From positions 1 to 62,555 of the forward strand of contig CAMAWD010000030.1 in NCBI GenBank assembly GCA_945861785.1: DNA of 62,555 bases, written 5' to 3'. The notes below the pieces were generated by a model, which was not told where the DNA came from, searched no databases, and was given only the letters and a program-made list of their open reading frames with translations. This stretch comes from Rhodoferax sp. OV413. Lineage in GTDB: Bacteria; Pseudomonadota; Gammaproteobacteria; Burkholderiales; Burkholderiaceae_C. A program made the translations under genes and the position numbers. The stretch's first letter is position 1. Every line of letters starts with the position of its first letter. This document shows positions 23,223-33,614 of this stretch, piece after piece.

Positions 23223-24268
23223 ACCCAGCCCCGACCAACCCGAGTGCGCCCGCCTCCAGCATGGGTGCGACCGGACCCGTGCCGGTTGCTCCGCGCGGGT
23301 CCACGCTGACCTGGGTGGCTCTGGCGACGGCCTTGGTTGCGCTGGTTGTCAATGTTTGGTTGTGGCAGCGACTTTCGGCAACCCGCGAGCAGGTCGCCCG
23401 CCAGACGGCCGAGTCGGGCTTGCAGGCGAGCGATGCGCGCAGCGTTGCGCGGCAGGCCCAGGAGCTGGCGCGCGACACGGCAGCGCGGCTGGCTGTCTCC
23501 GAGGCCAGATTGAGCGAAGTCGCATTGCAGCGCAATCAGGTTGAAGAGCTGATCCAGAGCCTGTCGCGCTCGCGTGACGAAAACCTTGTTGTCGATATCG
23601 AGTCGGCGATCCGCCTGGCCCAGCAGCAGGCGCAATTGACCGGGAGTGTGGAGCCACTGGTGGCTGCGCTCAAGAGTGCGGAACAACGCGTGGCGCGCGC
23701 CGCACAGCCGCGGTTGGCCCAGCTTCAGCGGGCGCTTGCCAAGGACATCAGCCGTATCGGCAATGCGACGGTTTCGGACACGCCGGCGCTGCTCGTGCGC
23801 ATCGACGAACTCCTTCGCATGGCCGACGATCTGCCGCTGGTAAATGCGGTGGCTGAAGTCAGTGCCGGTGGCTCTCTCAAGCGCGCGGATACCGAGTCCT
23901 GGCCCAGTTGGTGGCAGCGCGGGCTGCGCTTGGTAGGCGAGGAGGCCCGCAACCTGCTGCGGGTGAGCCGCATCGAGCAGCCAGACGCCGCACTGTTGTC
24001 ACCCGAGCAATCTTTCTTTGTGCGAGAGAACTTCAAGCTCAAGCTGCTCAACGCCCGCCTGGGGCTGTTGGCGCGTCAACTGGAATCTGCGCGGGCGGAC
24101 ATCTCCGCGTCATCCGCTTCGCTGAACAAGTATTTTGATCCAGCATCACGCAAGACGCAGGCTGCTGCCAACCTGCTGCAGCAGGTGCAGGGGCAATTGA
24201 AGACCATGGAGTTGCCGCGTGTGGACGAGACGCTGGCCGCCCTCACAACGGCCGCCGCAGGGCGCTGA
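23219..24268 (+). CDS. hemX: HemX-like membrane protein of the haem operon
   Basis: A 349-residue protein with one N-terminal membrane segment (TWVALATALVALVVNVWLW, about residues 31-49). A long coiled-coil periplasmic part follows (ATREQVARQTAESGLQ, LARDTAARLAVSEARL), then the HemX core WWQRGLRLVGEEARNLLRVSR near 230. It is often annotated as uroporphyrinogen-III C-methyltransferase, but no methylase motif is present. It probably helps organise the haem pathway together with HemY. Confidence 0.85.
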   Translation: MNPAPTNPSAPASSMGATGPVPVAPRGSTLTWVALATALVALVVNVWLWQRLSATREQVARQTAESGLQASDARSVARQAQELARDTAARLAVSEARLSEVALQRNQVEELIQSLSRSRDENLVVDIESAIRLAQQQAQLTGSVEPLVAALKSAEQRVARAAQPRLAQLQRALAKDISRIGNATVSDTPALLVRIDELLRMADDLPLVNAVAEVSAGGSLKRADTESWPSWWQRGLRLVGEEARNLLRVSRIEQPDAALLSPEQSFFVRENFKLKLLNARLGLLARQLESARADISASSASLNKYFDPASRKTQAAANLLQQVQGQLKTMELPRVDETLAALTTAAAGR

Positions 24269-24269
24269 C

Positions 24270-25547
24270 ATGCGCATCGCATTGTGGTTGCTGGCCCTGT
24301 TCGCGGTTGCCGTGGCCGCCGCGCTGTTTGCCGGCAACAACCCGGGGTCGATCACCGTGTTCTGGCCGCCGTACCGGGTCGACCTGTCGCTCAATCTTGT
24401 CCTGGTGCTTCTGCTGTTGTTTTTTCTGGTGCTGCACATGGCCTGGCGGGCGCTGTCGGCGCTGTTTGCCATACCCCGCGAGGCGCGGCTTTGGCGGCTG
24501 CGTCAACGCGAGCGCGGCATGCAGCTGGCGCTGCTGGATGCATTTTCCAATTTGGTGGCGGGGCGATTCGTGCGCGCCAAGAGGGCGGCTGAATCGGTGC
24601 TGGTTCAGGTCCGGTCGATCGAATCCGCCGGTGACAAGCTGGGATATGGGCCGCGCATTCAGGCCGTGTCGCACCTGTTGGCCGCCGAGGCAGCCCATTC
24701 GCTGCAGGATCGCCCTGGGCGGGAGCAGCACTTGCGCGCCGCGATCGACCATGCCTCCGCCGGAGCAGCGCCGGAGACACGTGAGGGTGTTCAACTGTGC
24801 GCCGCGCGATGGGCGCTGGACGACCGCGATGCCAACTTGGCGCTGCAATTGCTCGACGATCTCGGCCAGGGGCCGGGCCGCCGTACGCTCGCTCTGCGCA
24901 TGCGCCTGAAGGCGGCACGCATGGCAAAGCGCACCGTTGCGGCGCTCGAAACGGCACGTTTGCTGGCCAAGCACCGCGCTTTGTCGCAGGTGGCCGCCGA
25001 GGGTGTCTTGCGCGGGCTGGCGATCGAACTGGTCCATGGCGCGCATGATCCAGCCCAATTGCAGAAGGCCTGGGAGCAACTCGACATCGGGGAGCAAGCC
25101 ATGGCCGACGTGGCCACCGAGGCTGCCGAGCGACTGCTTGAATTGGGGGGGGATCCGGCGCTTTCGCGCCAGTGGTTGCTGCCAGCCTGGGAACACATGG
25201 TGGCGCGCCAGACCACGTTGACTGCGCTACAGCGGGTTCATTTGGTGCGTACCCTGGAACGCGGGTTTGCAAGCGTCGCAGGTGCTCCCGATGCCGGGTG
25301 GCTGGCGCGGATTGAGTCGGCACAGTTGCAGAACCCGGGGGACCCGGTGCTGCAGTACCTGGCCGGCGTCACCTGTATGCGTTTGCAGCTGTGGGGCAAA
25401 GCCAACCAACTACTGACACAAGCACTGTCGCGCCTTCAGGATCCCAGCCTGCGGCGTGACACTTGGCGGCTGCTGGCCGAACTGGCCGAGCAAAGTGGCG
25501 ACCAGTTGGCCGCCACCCAGGCATGGCGTAACGCCGCGCAGACCTGA
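24270..25547 (+). CDS. hemY: HemY-like TPR membrane protein
   Basis: A 425-residue protein with two N-terminal membrane helices (IALWLLALFAVAVAAALFAG and VLVLLLLFFLVLHMAWRAL). The conserved HemY block NNPGSITVFWPPYRVDLSL lies between them, and a long helical TPR-like region follows. It is a partner of HemX in proteobacterial hemCDXY operons; its exact part in late haem synthesis is not settled. The start is one base after the hemX stop. The gene converges on rne, whose stop is 22 bases away. Confidence 0.88.
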   Translation: MRIALWLLALFAVAVAAALFAGNNPGSITVFWPPYRVDLSLNLVLVLLLLFFLVLHMAWRALSALFAIPREARLWRLRQRERGMQLALLDAFSNLVAGRFVRAKRAAESVLVQVRSIESAGDKLGYGPRIQAVSHLLAAEAAHSLQDRPGREQHLRAAIDHASAGAAPETREGVQLCAARWALDDRDANLALQLLDDLGQGPGRRTLALRMRLKAARMAKRTVAALETARLLAKHRALSQVAAEGVLRGLAIELVHGAHDPAQLQKAWEQLDIGEQAMADVATEAAERLLELGGDPALSRQWLLPAWEHMVARQTTLTALQRVHLVRTLERGFASVAGAPDAGWLARIESAQLQNPGDPVLQYLAGVTCMRLQLWGKANQLLTQALSRLQDPSLRRDTWRLLAELAEQSGDQLAATQAWRNAAQT

Positions 25548-25569
25548 TCGGGCCCGCGCCGCCCAACTC

Positions 25570-28542
25570 TCAGCCTGCTGCCTGCTCGAACGGCAATGTC
25601 ATGGCGCGCAGGTCGCGCCGTGTCTCTACAAGTACGAGTGGGCCTTCATCAATCACGACCGGTGCTGGTCGTTCCCGTGGCACATGGATGGCCTTGGGCT
25701 GGGCCGCAATGGCATCTTGCGCAAGGCGGATCTTCTCGGCATCCGAATTGACCCACTGCAAACCGCAACCGTCAGCAATCTGCGCAAGATCCTGGACTGG
25801 AAGGGCGTAGTGTTGGACCTTGGGAAGTCCGGTTGCGGTGCTGGCCGCCTGCGGCTCGCTGGCAGGAAGACGCTTTGCTGCTACAGGTGCCTGCAGTTCG
25901 GCGGTCGGTGCAGCCATAATCGGCTCCGGCACTGTCGCCGCTGTTGCGGCGAAACCTTCCAGTGGCTGCTGTAGGCTGGAATCGGCTACCGGTGGCCTTT
26001 CCGTGTCGCCATCACGGCGTGGGCGGTCATTGCGCGGGCGGCGTTCGCGTCCCTGGCGTTCGCGCGGACGGGCATCACGCCCTTCTGCACCTTCGACCCG
26101 TTCGGGCGCGGCGTCTTGCATTGCAGTGGCATTGGCAGGTTCGCCGGCTGACGCTGTATCGGCCTGAACACCTTCGGCTGCTGCTGGCACGGCTGCCTCA
26201 CCCTGGTCATTGCGCGGCCGGCGGTCGGGTCGACGTTCTGCGCGCCCCTCGCGTGGTTCGCGTGGCTCACGCGGCTCACGCGGCTCTCGGGGTTCGGCGC
26301 TGCGATCCCCACGACCCTCGTCGCCGGTCTCGGATCGGTCCTGGTTGCGGTCCGGGCGCGGCGGGCGTTCACTGCCTTCGGTGCGTTCTGCATTACCACG
26401 GCCGCGTCCACCGCGCTCACCGTTGCGTGGCGGGCGTTCCGCCCGTTGCTGGTCATTGCGGGGTGCATCGCCAGAGGGCATCTGGGATGGTCCGGCAGCC
26501 ACATTGGCGTCGCCGCCAACAGGCAGCGCATTGGCATCGGCGCGTTCGCGAGGACCCTGGCCAGCACGGTCGCCGCGATCTCCCCGGCCACCACGTCCGC
26601 CGCGTCCGCCGCGTCCTCGGCCTTCACCTCGGCCGTCGCCACGGCCGTCGCCACGTGGTGCGTCGCGCCCTTCGGCCTGACGGCCATCCCGTGCCTGACG
26701 GCCATCATCCTTGCGTGGCGCGACTTCTGCCACCTTGGCTGGCGCCGGCACCTGCACTGGTGTTGGCACTGGTGCGCCAAACAGGTTCTTGATCCAGCCG
26801 AAAAAGCCTTTCTCGGCCGGTGGTGCCACCGGAGCGGGTGTTGGCGCAACCGGCGCCACGGCGGCAACTGGCGCGGCCGCTTGAACTGGTTTGGCCTGGT
26901 GTGCCACCGCCTCGGGCCTGGGCGCGGCCGCTGGCGCCGGGGCATCGGGCAGCACGCCCTTGATCACCGGGGTCTGTCGGTTGGTGGGCTCCTGCGAGCG
27001 GCGCGTGACGGAAGTGGCATCTTCCATTTCGTCGGCCATCTTGTAGCTGGCCTCGATGTTGTCCAGCCGAGGGTCGTCGTGCTTGAGGCGTTCGAGCTTG
27101 TAGTTGGGTGTTTCAAGCGTCTTGTTGGGCACCATCAGCACGTTGATACGCTGCTTGAGTTCGATCTTGGCGATCTCGGTGCGCTTTTCATTGAGCAGGA
27201 ACGAGGCCACATCCACTGGCACCTGGCACAGGACGGAGGCCGTGTTGTCCTTCAGGGACTCTTCCTGGATGATGCGCAGGATCTGCAGCGCCGAGCTTTC
27301 CGTGTCGCGGATGTGGCCGGAGCCGCCGCAACGCGGGCAGGGGATGGAGGCACCCTCGCTGAGCGCCGGGCGCAGGCGCTGGCGGCTCATCTCCATCAGG
27401 CCGAACTTGCTGATCGAGCCGAACTGCACGCGGGCACGGTCCTGCCGCAGCGCGTCGCGCAGGCGGTTTTCGACGTCACGCCGGTTGCGGCTTTCTTCCA
27501 TGTCGATAAAGTCGATGACGATCAGGCCACCGAGGTCGCGCAGACGCATCTGGCGTGCCACTTCGTCCGCAGCCTCCAGATTGGTACGGGTCGCGGTTTC
27601 CTCGATGTCACCGCCACGGATGGCACGTGCGGAGTTGACGTCCACCGAGACCAGGGCCTCGGTGTGGTCGATCACGATGGCGCCCCCGCTGGGCAACTGC
27701 ACTGTGCGGGCGTAGGCCGATTCAATCTGGTGTTCGATCTGGAAGCGTGAGAATAGCGGCGCGTCATCGCGGTAACGCTTGACGCGGGCCGCGTGTTCCG
27801 GCATCACATGTGCCATGAATTGCTGCGCCTGGTCGTACACGTCGTCTGTGTCGATCAGGATGTCGCCGATGTCGTGACTGAAGTAGTCGCGGATCGCGCG
27901 GATGACCAGTGACGACTCCTGGTAGATCAGGTAGGCGCCCTTGCCGCCCTTGGACGCTCCGTCTATGGCGTTCCACAGCTTGAGCAGGTAGTTCAGGTCC
28001 CATTGGAGCTCGGGTGCCGAACGACCGATCCCGGCGGTGCGGGCAATGATGCTCATGCCGTTGGGGTATTCGAGCTGGTCCAGTGCTTCCTTGAGTTCGG
28101 CGCGGTCGTCACCTTCGATGCGGCGCGACACACCACCGCCGCGCGGGTTGTTCGGCATCAGCACCACGTAGCGCCCGGCCAGCGACACGAAGGTTGTGAG
28201 GGCGGCGCCCTTGTTGCCGCGTTCTTCCTTTTCGACCTGAACGAGAAGTTCCTGGCCTTCGCGGATCGCGTCCTGGATGCGGGCCTGGTTGGCCTGTACG
28301 CCCGGGGCAAAGTAGGTGCGTGAGATCTCTTTGAACGGCAGAAAGCCGTGCCGGTCTTCGCCGTAGTCGACAAAACAGGCTTCAAGCGAGGGCTCGACGC
28401 GGGTCACGACCGCTTTGTAGATATTGCCCTTGCGCTGTTCGCGCCCTTCGATTTCGATTTCGTAGTCGAGCAGTTTTTGCCCGTCCACAATGGCCAGCCG
28501 GCGTTCTTCGGACTGGGTGGCATTGATAAGCATCCGTTTCAT
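25570..28542 (-). CDS. rne: ribonuclease E
   Basis: A 990-residue endoribonuclease, core of the RNA degradosome and of rRNA/tRNA processing. From ATG 28542 the protein starts [20 protein letters not shown]. An S1 domain ([20 protein letters not shown]), the DNase-I-like catalytic part ([12 protein letters not shown] with metal-binding Asp) and the zinc-link CPRCGGSGH near 400 follow. The C-terminal half is Pro/Ala/Arg-rich and disordered, as expected for the RNA- and partner-binding scaffold, with tandem EPR repeats. It is divergent from rluC, the classic rne-rluC arrangement. Confidence 0.95.
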   Translation of the reverse strand: MKRMLINATQSEERRLAIVDGQKLLDYEIEIEGREQRKGNIYKAVVTRVEPSLEACFVDYGEDRHGFLPFKEISRTYFAPGVQANQARIQDAIREGQELLVQVEKEERGNKGAALTTFVSLAGRYVVLMPNNPRGGGVSRRIEGDDRAELKEALDQLEYPNGMSIIARTAGIGRSAPELQWDLNYLLKLWNAIDGASKGGKGAYLIYQESSLVIRAIRDYFSHDIGDILIDTDDVYDQAQQFMAHVMPEHAARVKRYRDDAPLFSRFQIEHQIESAYARTVQLPSGGAIVIDHTEALVSVDVNSARAIRGGDIEETATRTNLEAADEVARQMRLRDLGGLIVIDFIDMEESRNRRDVENRLRDALRQDRARVQFGSISKFGLMEMSRQRLRPALSEGASIPCPRCGGSGHIRDTESSALQILRIIQEESLKDNTASVLCQVPVDVASFLLNEKRTEIAKIELKQRINVLMVPNKTLETPNYKLERLKHDDPRLDNIEASYKMADEMEDATSVTRRSQEPTNRQTPVIKGVLPDAPAPAAAPRPEAVAHQAKPVQAAAPVAAVAPVAPTPAPVAPPAEKGFFGWIKNLFGAPVPTPVQVPAPAKVAEVAPRKDDGRQARDGRQAEGRDAPRGDGRGDGRGEGRGRGGRGGRGGRGDRGDRAGQGPRERADANALPVGGDANVAAGPSQMPSGDAPRNDQQRAERPPRNGERGGRGRGNAERTEGSERPPRPDRNQDRSETGDEGRGDRSAEPREPREPREPREPREGRAERRPDRRPRNDQGEAAVPAAAEGVQADTASAGEPANATAMQDAAPERVEGAEGRDARPRERQGRERRPRNDRPRRDGDTERPPVADSSLQQPLEGFAATAATVPEPIMAAPTAELQAPVAAKRLPASEPQAASTATGLPKVQHYALPVQDLAQIADGCGLQWVNSDAEKIRLAQDAIAAQPKAIHVPRERPAPVVIDEGPLVLVETRRDLRAMTLPFEQAAG

Positions 28543-29094
28543 GGGTAGCGTTCCTGTTCCTCGGCGGGGGCCAATACGCACGACTCAAGAGCCGGTACGC
28601 TGGTCCCCGGGTCTTTCGACCCGTTACATGCTCATGACGAGCAAACGATGCCTTGGCGGACGCTTTGAACCGATGGGAATTGCCGGTCGCCGGTGGCTCA
28701 CACAATGGGCCGCGGCGGTGGCGTGTGGATGGGGGCGAGGGGGTATTGTTGTGCTTGCGCTGTACGTGCGGGGGCGTCTTTGGCCTGCCGCACAGGCGCT
28801 GCCGGCGGCACCAAGCCCACAATCCGCGCGAAAAGGCTCGGAAGGATGGCAAGGATCAGGCTGGTCAACACAAACATGTCGCTCAAATCCGCCTGCAAGT
28901 GGGTGTCTGGCAGGCTTGGGTATTCCATATCAATGATTCAATTCGCCGGCGTACCCGTTCAGCCTGCCAACCTCCACAAGCAATTGGCTTGCGGACTGTC
29001 TTGTGGCTTCCCGGAGGCATCGACCTGCCAGTGACGCTGCGGGTTGAGTGTGGACTAAACTCCAGACAAATCAACCACTTGCAGCAAGTCGCTA
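28543..29094. other. rne-rluC divergent intergenic region
   Basis: These 552 bases separate the divergent starts of rne and rluC and should hold both promoters and a long rne 5' untranslated region. In E. coli that leader mediates autoregulation by RNase E; no comparable hairpin was identified by eye. A 76-codon frame on the minus strand (28698-28928) lacks a ribosome site and is not called. For rluC, GTGACG (29031-29036) and TAAACT (29056-29061) are only a weak promoter match. Confidence 0.5.
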
Positions 29095-30129
29095 GTGAAA
29101 GACATTATAGGGGCCAATCCGCCGGACGAGGCCGCCCAATCCAAAACGCTGGTCGTGGACGTCGAGGACGCGGGCCAGCGCCTGGACAACTTCCTGATAC
29201 GCCACCTCAAGGGGGTGCCCAAGACCCACGTCTACCGCATCATCCGCAGCGGTGAAGTGCGTATCAACAAGGGCAGGGCGGCCGCAGACCGACGGATCCA
29301 GGCTGGCGATCTGGTGCGGCTGCCACCGGTACGGACGTCCGTCAGGGCAGACGCCAAGGCGCAGGCGATGGCGGAGGTTGCAAGCGCGGCAGGTTTACCC
29401 AATCGAGATGCACCAGCGAGGGAGTTTCCGATCCTTTTCGAGGACGACTGGCTGCTGGCCCTCGACAAGCCGGCGGGCGTGGCTGTGCACGGTGGCTCGG
29501 GGGTCAGTTTCGGGGTGATCGAACAATTGCGCATGGCGCGTCCCCAGGCCCGATTCCTGGAACTCGTCCATCGCCTGGACCGCGAGACCAGTGGAATCCT
29601 TCTCGTGGCCAAGAAGCGCAGCGCGCTCAAGAAACTACAGGACCAGTTCCGGGAGCGGGAGACTGGCAAGTGTTACCTTGCCCTTGTTTCGGGCCGTTGG
29701 CCGGCCCGAAACAAAGTCCTCGACAAGCCATTGCGCAAATATTTGCTGCCGGATGGCGAGCGGCGTGTACAGGTGGTTGCCAAGGACCATCCGGATGCCA
29801 TGACCGCGCTGACCTTGGTCAAGGTTGCGCGATCGGAAGTTGCCTACTCGCTGCTCGAAGTGACAATCAAGACTGGCCGCACCCATCAAATACGCGTGCA
29901 CCTGGCGTCCGAGGGGTTGCCGATTGCCGGGGACGAGAAGTACGGTGATTTCGAGTTGAACAAATCCCTCCAACGCGTTGGTGGGGTTGTTCCGCTTCGG
30001 CGCATGTTTCTGCATGCTTGGCGGTTACAGTTCAACCACCCCGACAGCGGCGAGCGGCTCCAACTGACCGCGGAACTGCCCCCGGAACTGAGGCATTTTC
30101 TTGACCATGTCCATCCACCTGCAGGCTGA
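29095..30129 (+). CDS. rluC: 23S rRNA pseudouridine synthase RluC
   Basis: A 344-residue enzyme that makes pseudouridines in 23S rRNA (955, 2504 and 2580 in E. coli). An S4 RNA-binding domain (QRLDNFLIRHLKGVPKTHVYR near residue 28) is followed by the catalytic domain with LALDKPAGVAVHGGSG near 124 and LVHRLDRETSGIL near 160, which holds the catalytic Asp. TIKTGRTHQIRVHLAS is near 258. Start is GTG 29095. The next gene starts inside its last codons, so translation is coupled. Confidence 0.94.
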   Translation: MKDIIGANPPDEAAQSKTLVVDVEDAGQRLDNFLIRHLKGVPKTHVYRIIRSGEVRINKGRAAADRRIQAGDLVRLPPVRTSVRADAKAQAMAEVASAAGLPNRDAPAREFPILFEDDWLLALDKPAGVAVHGGSGVSFGVIEQLRMARPQARFLELVHRLDRETSGILLVAKKRSALKKLQDQFRERETGKCYLALVSGRWPARNKVLDKPLRKYLLPDGERRVQVVAKDHPDAMTALTLVKVARSEVAYSLLEVTIKTGRTHQIRVHLASEGLPIAGDEKYGDFELNKSLQRVGGVVPLRRMFLHAWRLQFNHPDSGERLQLTAELPPELRHFLDHVHPPAG

Positions 30130-30817
30130 TTCCACTGCCGGCCATTCGGCCAGGCGCGCCCGTCCACGGGTATTCGACCTGATCGCTTTCGACTGGGATG
30201 GGACCTTGTTCGACTCGACCGCCATCATCACACGGTGCATTCAGGAGGCAGTACGTGATGTCGGGGGCACGGTGCCGACTGACGAGGCGGCCTCGCATGT
30301 GATCGGACTGGGATTGATGCAGGCCTTGGCCTATGCAGCGCCGGATGTACCCCAGGACAAATACCCGCAGCTGGGCGCCCGCTACCGCCACCATTACATG
30401 GCGCAGCAGGATGCAATCAGCTTCTTCGAGGGCGTGTTGCCCATGTTGGCCGAACTGAAGTTGCGTCAGCACTGGTTGGCTGTTGCGACCGGGAAAAGCC
30501 GCAAGGGCCTGAACGCGGCACTGCAAGCGGTCGAACTGCAAGGCCTGTTTGACGCATCACGCACGGCGGACGAGACGCTGGGCAAGCCGCATCCGCGCAT
30601 GCTGCACGAGTTGATGCACGAAATGGGTGTCGAGCCTGCACGGGTCCTGATGATTGGCGACACCACACACGATCTGCAGATGGCCGCCAACGCAGGGTGT
30701 GCCAGCGTCGGCGTCAGTTATGGAGCCCACGCGCCAGGAGAATTTGACGCGTTGGGGCCCCGCTTCGTCGCCCACAACGTCCCGGAATTACACGCCTGGC
30801 TGGCGGCAAATGCGTAA
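30107..30817 (+). CDS. HAD-family hydrolase, phosphoglycolate-phosphatase-like
   Basis: A 236-residue HAD subfamily IA phosphatase. Motif I FDWDGTLFDST near residue 29 holds the nucleophile Asp, motif II is VATGKSRKGL near 128, motif III includes GKPHPRMLHE near 160, and motif IV is LMIGDTTHDLQMA near 181. These are like Gph-type enzymes; the substrate is not defined. It overlaps rluC by 23 bases, and a Rieske protein and sppA follow, an order common in Burkholderiales. Confidence 0.88.
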   Translation: MSIHLQADSTAGHSARRARPRVFDLIAFDWDGTLFDSTAIITRCIQEAVRDVGGTVPTDEAASHVIGLGLMQALAYAAPDVPQDKYPQLGARYRHHYMAQQDAISFFEGVLPMLAELKLRQHWLAVATGKSRKGLNAALQAVELQGLFDASRTADETLGKPHPRMLHELMHEMGVEPARVLMIGDTTHDLQMAANAGCASVGVSYGAHAPGEFDALGPRFVAHNVPELHAWLAANA

Positions 30818-30825
30818 CCAGCACG

Positions 30826-31191
30826 ATGTTTGCGTTGATTGAGTTGTGTGGGTCCGATGCGTTGCGGGACGGTGGTACCGCGGTTGGTTTTGATGTCCTC
30901 TATCAGGGGCAGACCTGCCGCGCATTTGCGGTCCGTTACAACGGAACGGCGCATGCCTACCTGAACCGGTGCAGCCATGTGCCGATGGAAATGGACTACC
31001 AACCAGACCGGTTTTTCGATTCGACCGGGCATTGGCTTATTTGCGCCACACACGGCGCGACCTACCAGCCCGACACCGGGCAATGCAGCGGCGGACCCTG
31101 CCGCGGCGGGCTGGTGAAGATCGCGCTGGACGAACGGGACCACACCGTGCACTGGCATACTGCCCACAACTTGAAACCCATAGAGTTCTGA
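30826..31191 (+). CDS. Rieske [2Fe-2S] domain protein
   Basis: A 121-residue soluble protein made of a single Rieske domain. The cluster ligands are in CSHVPMEMD near residue 46 (Cys-x-His) and CATHGATYQPDTGQCSGGPC near 72 (Cys-x-x-His), so all four ligands are present. It probably passes electrons to an unidentified oxygenase or other partner. It starts nine bases after the HAD gene and ends one base before sppA, so it belongs to the rluC operon. Confidence 0.9.
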   Translation: MFALIELCGSDALRDGGTAVGFDVLYQGQTCRAFAVRYNGTAHAYLNRCSHVPMEMDYQPDRFFDSTGHWLICATHGATYQPDTGQCSGGPCRGGLVKIALDERDHTVHWHTAHNLKPIEF

Positions 31192-31192
31192 C

Positions 31193-32185
31193 ATGACCGA
31201 CCCTTCGCTCAACGATAACGCGCCAGCCGCACCACCGATCCCGGTGGCGCCAGCCGGCTCCCCTGGTTGGGAGCGCGCTGCGCTGGAAAAACTGGCATTT
31301 GCAGCACTCGAGGAGCAGCGCACGGCCCGACGCTGGCGCACGTTCGTGCGGCTCGCCTGGTTGACGTTCTTCGTGGTGCTGGTCTGGATCGGGCTGCACC
31401 GGGGCGGACCGTCGACGGACGTGTCGACACCCCACACCGCGCTGGTGGAAATCAGCGGCGAGATCTCGTCAGGCGGCGAGGCAAGCGCGGATGTAATTTT
31501 GACCTCCGTGCGAGCGGCGTTCGAAGACGAGGGTGCGCTGGCTGTTGTGCTGCTTATCAATTCACCCGGAGGCAGCCCGGTTCAGGCGGGCATCATCAAC
31601 GACGAGTTGTTACGCCTGAAGGCCAAGCACAATAAGCCCGTGTACGCCGTGGTCGAAGAGACATGCGCGTCAGCCGCGTACTACATCGCGGTGTCTGCGG
31701 ACCAGATTTTTGTCAACAAGGCAAGTGTTGTCGGAAGCATAGGGGTCTTGATGGACGGTTTCGGATTCACCGGCCTGATGGACAAGCTGGGAGTGGAACG
31801 CCGGCTGATGACGGCGGGAGAAAACAAGGGATTCCTGGACCCGTTCAGTCCGCAAACCGAACGCCAGAGGACCTTTACCCAAGCGATGCTGGACCAAATT
31901 CACTCCCAGTTCATCGCTGCAGTCAAGGCGGGTCGGGGCAAGCGCTTGAAAGAGACCCCGGAAACCTTCAGTGGACTGTTCTGGACCGGCCAGCAAGCCA
32001 TCGACATGGGGTTGGCCGACAAATTGGGCAGCCTTGACTTCGTGGCCCGGGAAGTCGTCAAAGCGGAAGAAATCGTGGATTACACCCGGCGCGAAAATGT
32101 GGCTGAGCGGCTTGTCAAGCGGTTCGGCGCGTCGATTGGTGACGGCGCGATCAAGGCCCTGCGCGCCTCGTCGACGCTTCGCTGA
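31193..32185 (+). CDS. sppA: S49-family signal peptide peptidase SppA
   Basis: A 330-residue inner-membrane serine peptidase that degrades cleaved signal peptides. One membrane helix (FVRLAWLTFFVVLVWIGLH) lies near residues 47-65. The catalytic Ser is in EETCASAAYYIAVSADQIF near 158 and the general-base Lys is probably in MTAGENKGFLDPF near 210, which matches the Ser-Lys dyad of the short SppA form. VVGSIGVLMDGFGFTG lies between them. It is last in the rluC operon and converges on the methylase gene. Confidence 0.9.
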   Translation: MTDPSLNDNAPAAPPIPVAPAGSPGWERAALEKLAFAALEEQRTARRWRTFVRLAWLTFFVVLVWIGLHRGGPSTDVSTPHTALVEISGEISSGGEASADVILTSVRAAFEDEGALAVVLLINSPGGSPVQAGIINDELLRLKAKHNKPVYAVVEETCASAAYYIAVSADQIFVNKASVVGSIGVLMDGFGFTGLMDKLGVERRLMTAGENKGFLDPFSPQTERQRTFTQAMLDQIHSQFIAAVKAGRGKRLKETPETFSGLFWTGQQAIDMGLADKLGSLDFVAREVVKAEEIVDYTRRENVAERLVKRFGASIGDGAIKALRASSTLR

Positions 32186-32201
32186 CGCAGGCTGCAGGCG
32201 T

Positions 32202-33002
32202 TCAGGGGCCGATCGCAAATACGGCCGGGGTTGTGTTGTCGGGGCCGCGCCCGACGTCCTTGCTGCGCCATTGCGATACGGTCGCGCTGCGGGTCCGGGC
32301 GTCGGTGGTGGTCAGCCCGCTGCTGATCGCCAGCCGAGTACCGGCTGACAATGTTTGCAGCAGGGTCTGCAACATGGCGGCGTTTCGGTACGGCGTTTCA
32401 ATGAACAATTGCGTTTGCCCGGTCTTTCTGGCCAGAGCCTCCAACTCGCGGGCAGACCGGGCGCGACCATGGGCATCCGATGGGAGGTAGCCGACAAAGG
32501 CGAAGTTCTGGCCGTTGAGGCCACTTGCCGCCAGGGCCAGCATCAGCGAGACCGGACCGACCAGGGGAACCACCTCGATGCCAAGGCTGTGTGCCGCGCG
32601 AACGACCGATGATCCAGGATCGGCGATGGCGGGCATGCCAGCTTCGCTGGCCAGTCCCATGTCGTGGCCTGAGCGTGCAGGGGCGAGCAACGCCGTGGCA
32701 TCGAAACCCCCATGGTGGTCACCCTTCTTGTGTACCTCGCGCGGCAGTTCGACAATCTGAAGCGACTGCACCGGGGCGACCAACGGGGCCACCATGTGCA
32801 CGCGCCCCAGGTAGGCTCGCAGGGACTTCGCGTTTTCGCAGATCCAGTGCCCTAACATGGACGCGGCACGCAGCGTGGACACTGGCATTTGCTCTTGAAG
32901 GGGCGACTGCTCCCTGCAACCGAAGTCCAGCGGCGCCGGAACGAGGTACAGGCGGCCTGGGCCTGCCGCTTGTGGTGTCGATGGGGTATCGGGGGTCACC
33001 AC
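32202..33002 (-). CDS. tetrapyrrole-methylase-family SAM methyltransferase (RsmI-like)
   Basis: A 266-residue protein of the TP-methylase fold. GRLYLVPAPLDFG begins the domain, GLASEAGMPAIADPGSSVVRAA near 117 is the SAM-binding loop, VVPLVGPVSLMLALAASGLNGQNF and FIETPYRN are the other family blocks. RsmI methylates 16S rRNA C1402, but this group is a diverged paralogue that usually sits beside maf, and its target is not known to me. It overlaps maf by seven bases on the minus strand. Confidence 0.82.
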   Translation of the reverse strand: MVTPDTPSTPQAAGPGRLYLVPAPLDFGCREQSPLQEQMPVSTLRAASMLGHWICENAKSLRAYLGRVHMVAPLVAPVQSLQIVELPREVHKKGDHHGGFDATALLAPARSGHDMGLASEAGMPAIADPGSSVVRAAHSLGIEVVPLVGPVSLMLALAASGLNGQNFAFVGYLPSDAHGRARSARELEALARKTGQTQLFIETPYRNAAMLQTLLQTLSAGTRLAISSGLTTTDARTRSATVSQWRSKDVGRGPDNTTPAVFAIGP

Positions 33003-33589
33003 ATGAAAACGCCGGCTTCGCGCAGCAACCGCGCGGTGCGGATGAGGGGCAACCCGACAAGCGCGGTCGGGTCGTCGCTGACGATGGAGTCCAGCAGTGC
33101 GATCCCCAGTCCCTCGCTCTTGGCACTGCCAGCACAGTCGTACGGTTTTTCAGCCGACAGGTAGGCTTCTATGTCGTGTTCTGTCAGCGTGCGGAATAAC
33201 ACTTCCACCCGCGCCAGTTCCGTCCGGGAGAACCCGCTGGCCAGACAAACTACCGCCACGGCAGTCTGGAACACGACATTGCGTCCGCTCATGCGGCGCA
33301 GTTGGGCCACTGCCACCTCGTGCACCAGGGGCTTGCCAAGGGGCGTGCCGTCAAGATCGGCGACCTGGTCGGAACCGATGACGACGGCGCCGGGGTATTG
33401 CAGCGCCACTGCCTGCCCCTTGGCCAAGGCGAGGCGGCATGCAAGATCCCGGGGCGTCTCGGTCGCCAAGGGGGTTTCGTCGACCTGCGGTGCGACCACA
33501 TCGAACGGAATACGCAGCCGCGCCAGCAACTCGCGGCGGTAGGTGGATGTGGAGGCGAGGATCACAGGGCGGTGCTGCACACTTGTCAT
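32996..33589 (-). CDS. maf: Maf-family nucleotide pyrophosphatase (YceF-like)
   Basis: A 197-residue cytoplasmic enzyme that hydrolyses non-canonical or methylated nucleoside triphosphates. The signature ILASTSTYRRELL (SxSxxR) is near residue 11, APQVDET near 33, and VVIGSDQVADLDG near 69 with the catalytic Asp. The genomic place beside yceD-rpmF-plsX suits the YceF (m7GTP) branch. It is divergent from yceD, with 25 bases between the starts. Confidence 0.9.
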   Translation of the reverse strand: MTSVQHRPVILASTSTYRRELLARLRIPFDVVAPQVDETPLATETPRDLACRLALAKGQAVALQYPGAVVIGSDQVADLDGTPLGKPLVHEVAVAQLRRMSGRNVVFQTAVAVVCLASGFSRTELARVEVLFRTLTEHDIEAYLSAEKPYDCAGSAKSEGLGIALLDSIVSDDPTALVGLPLIRTARLLREAGVFMW

Positions 33590-33614
33590 GCGGTGATTCT
33601 CTTACACTCTGGTT

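Noticed and set aside
28698-28928. A 76-codon minus-strand frame in the rne-rluC gap with a hydrophobic stretch.
   Set aside because: No ribosome binding site, a proline-rich low-complexity end and no recognised relatives; more likely untranslated leader DNA.
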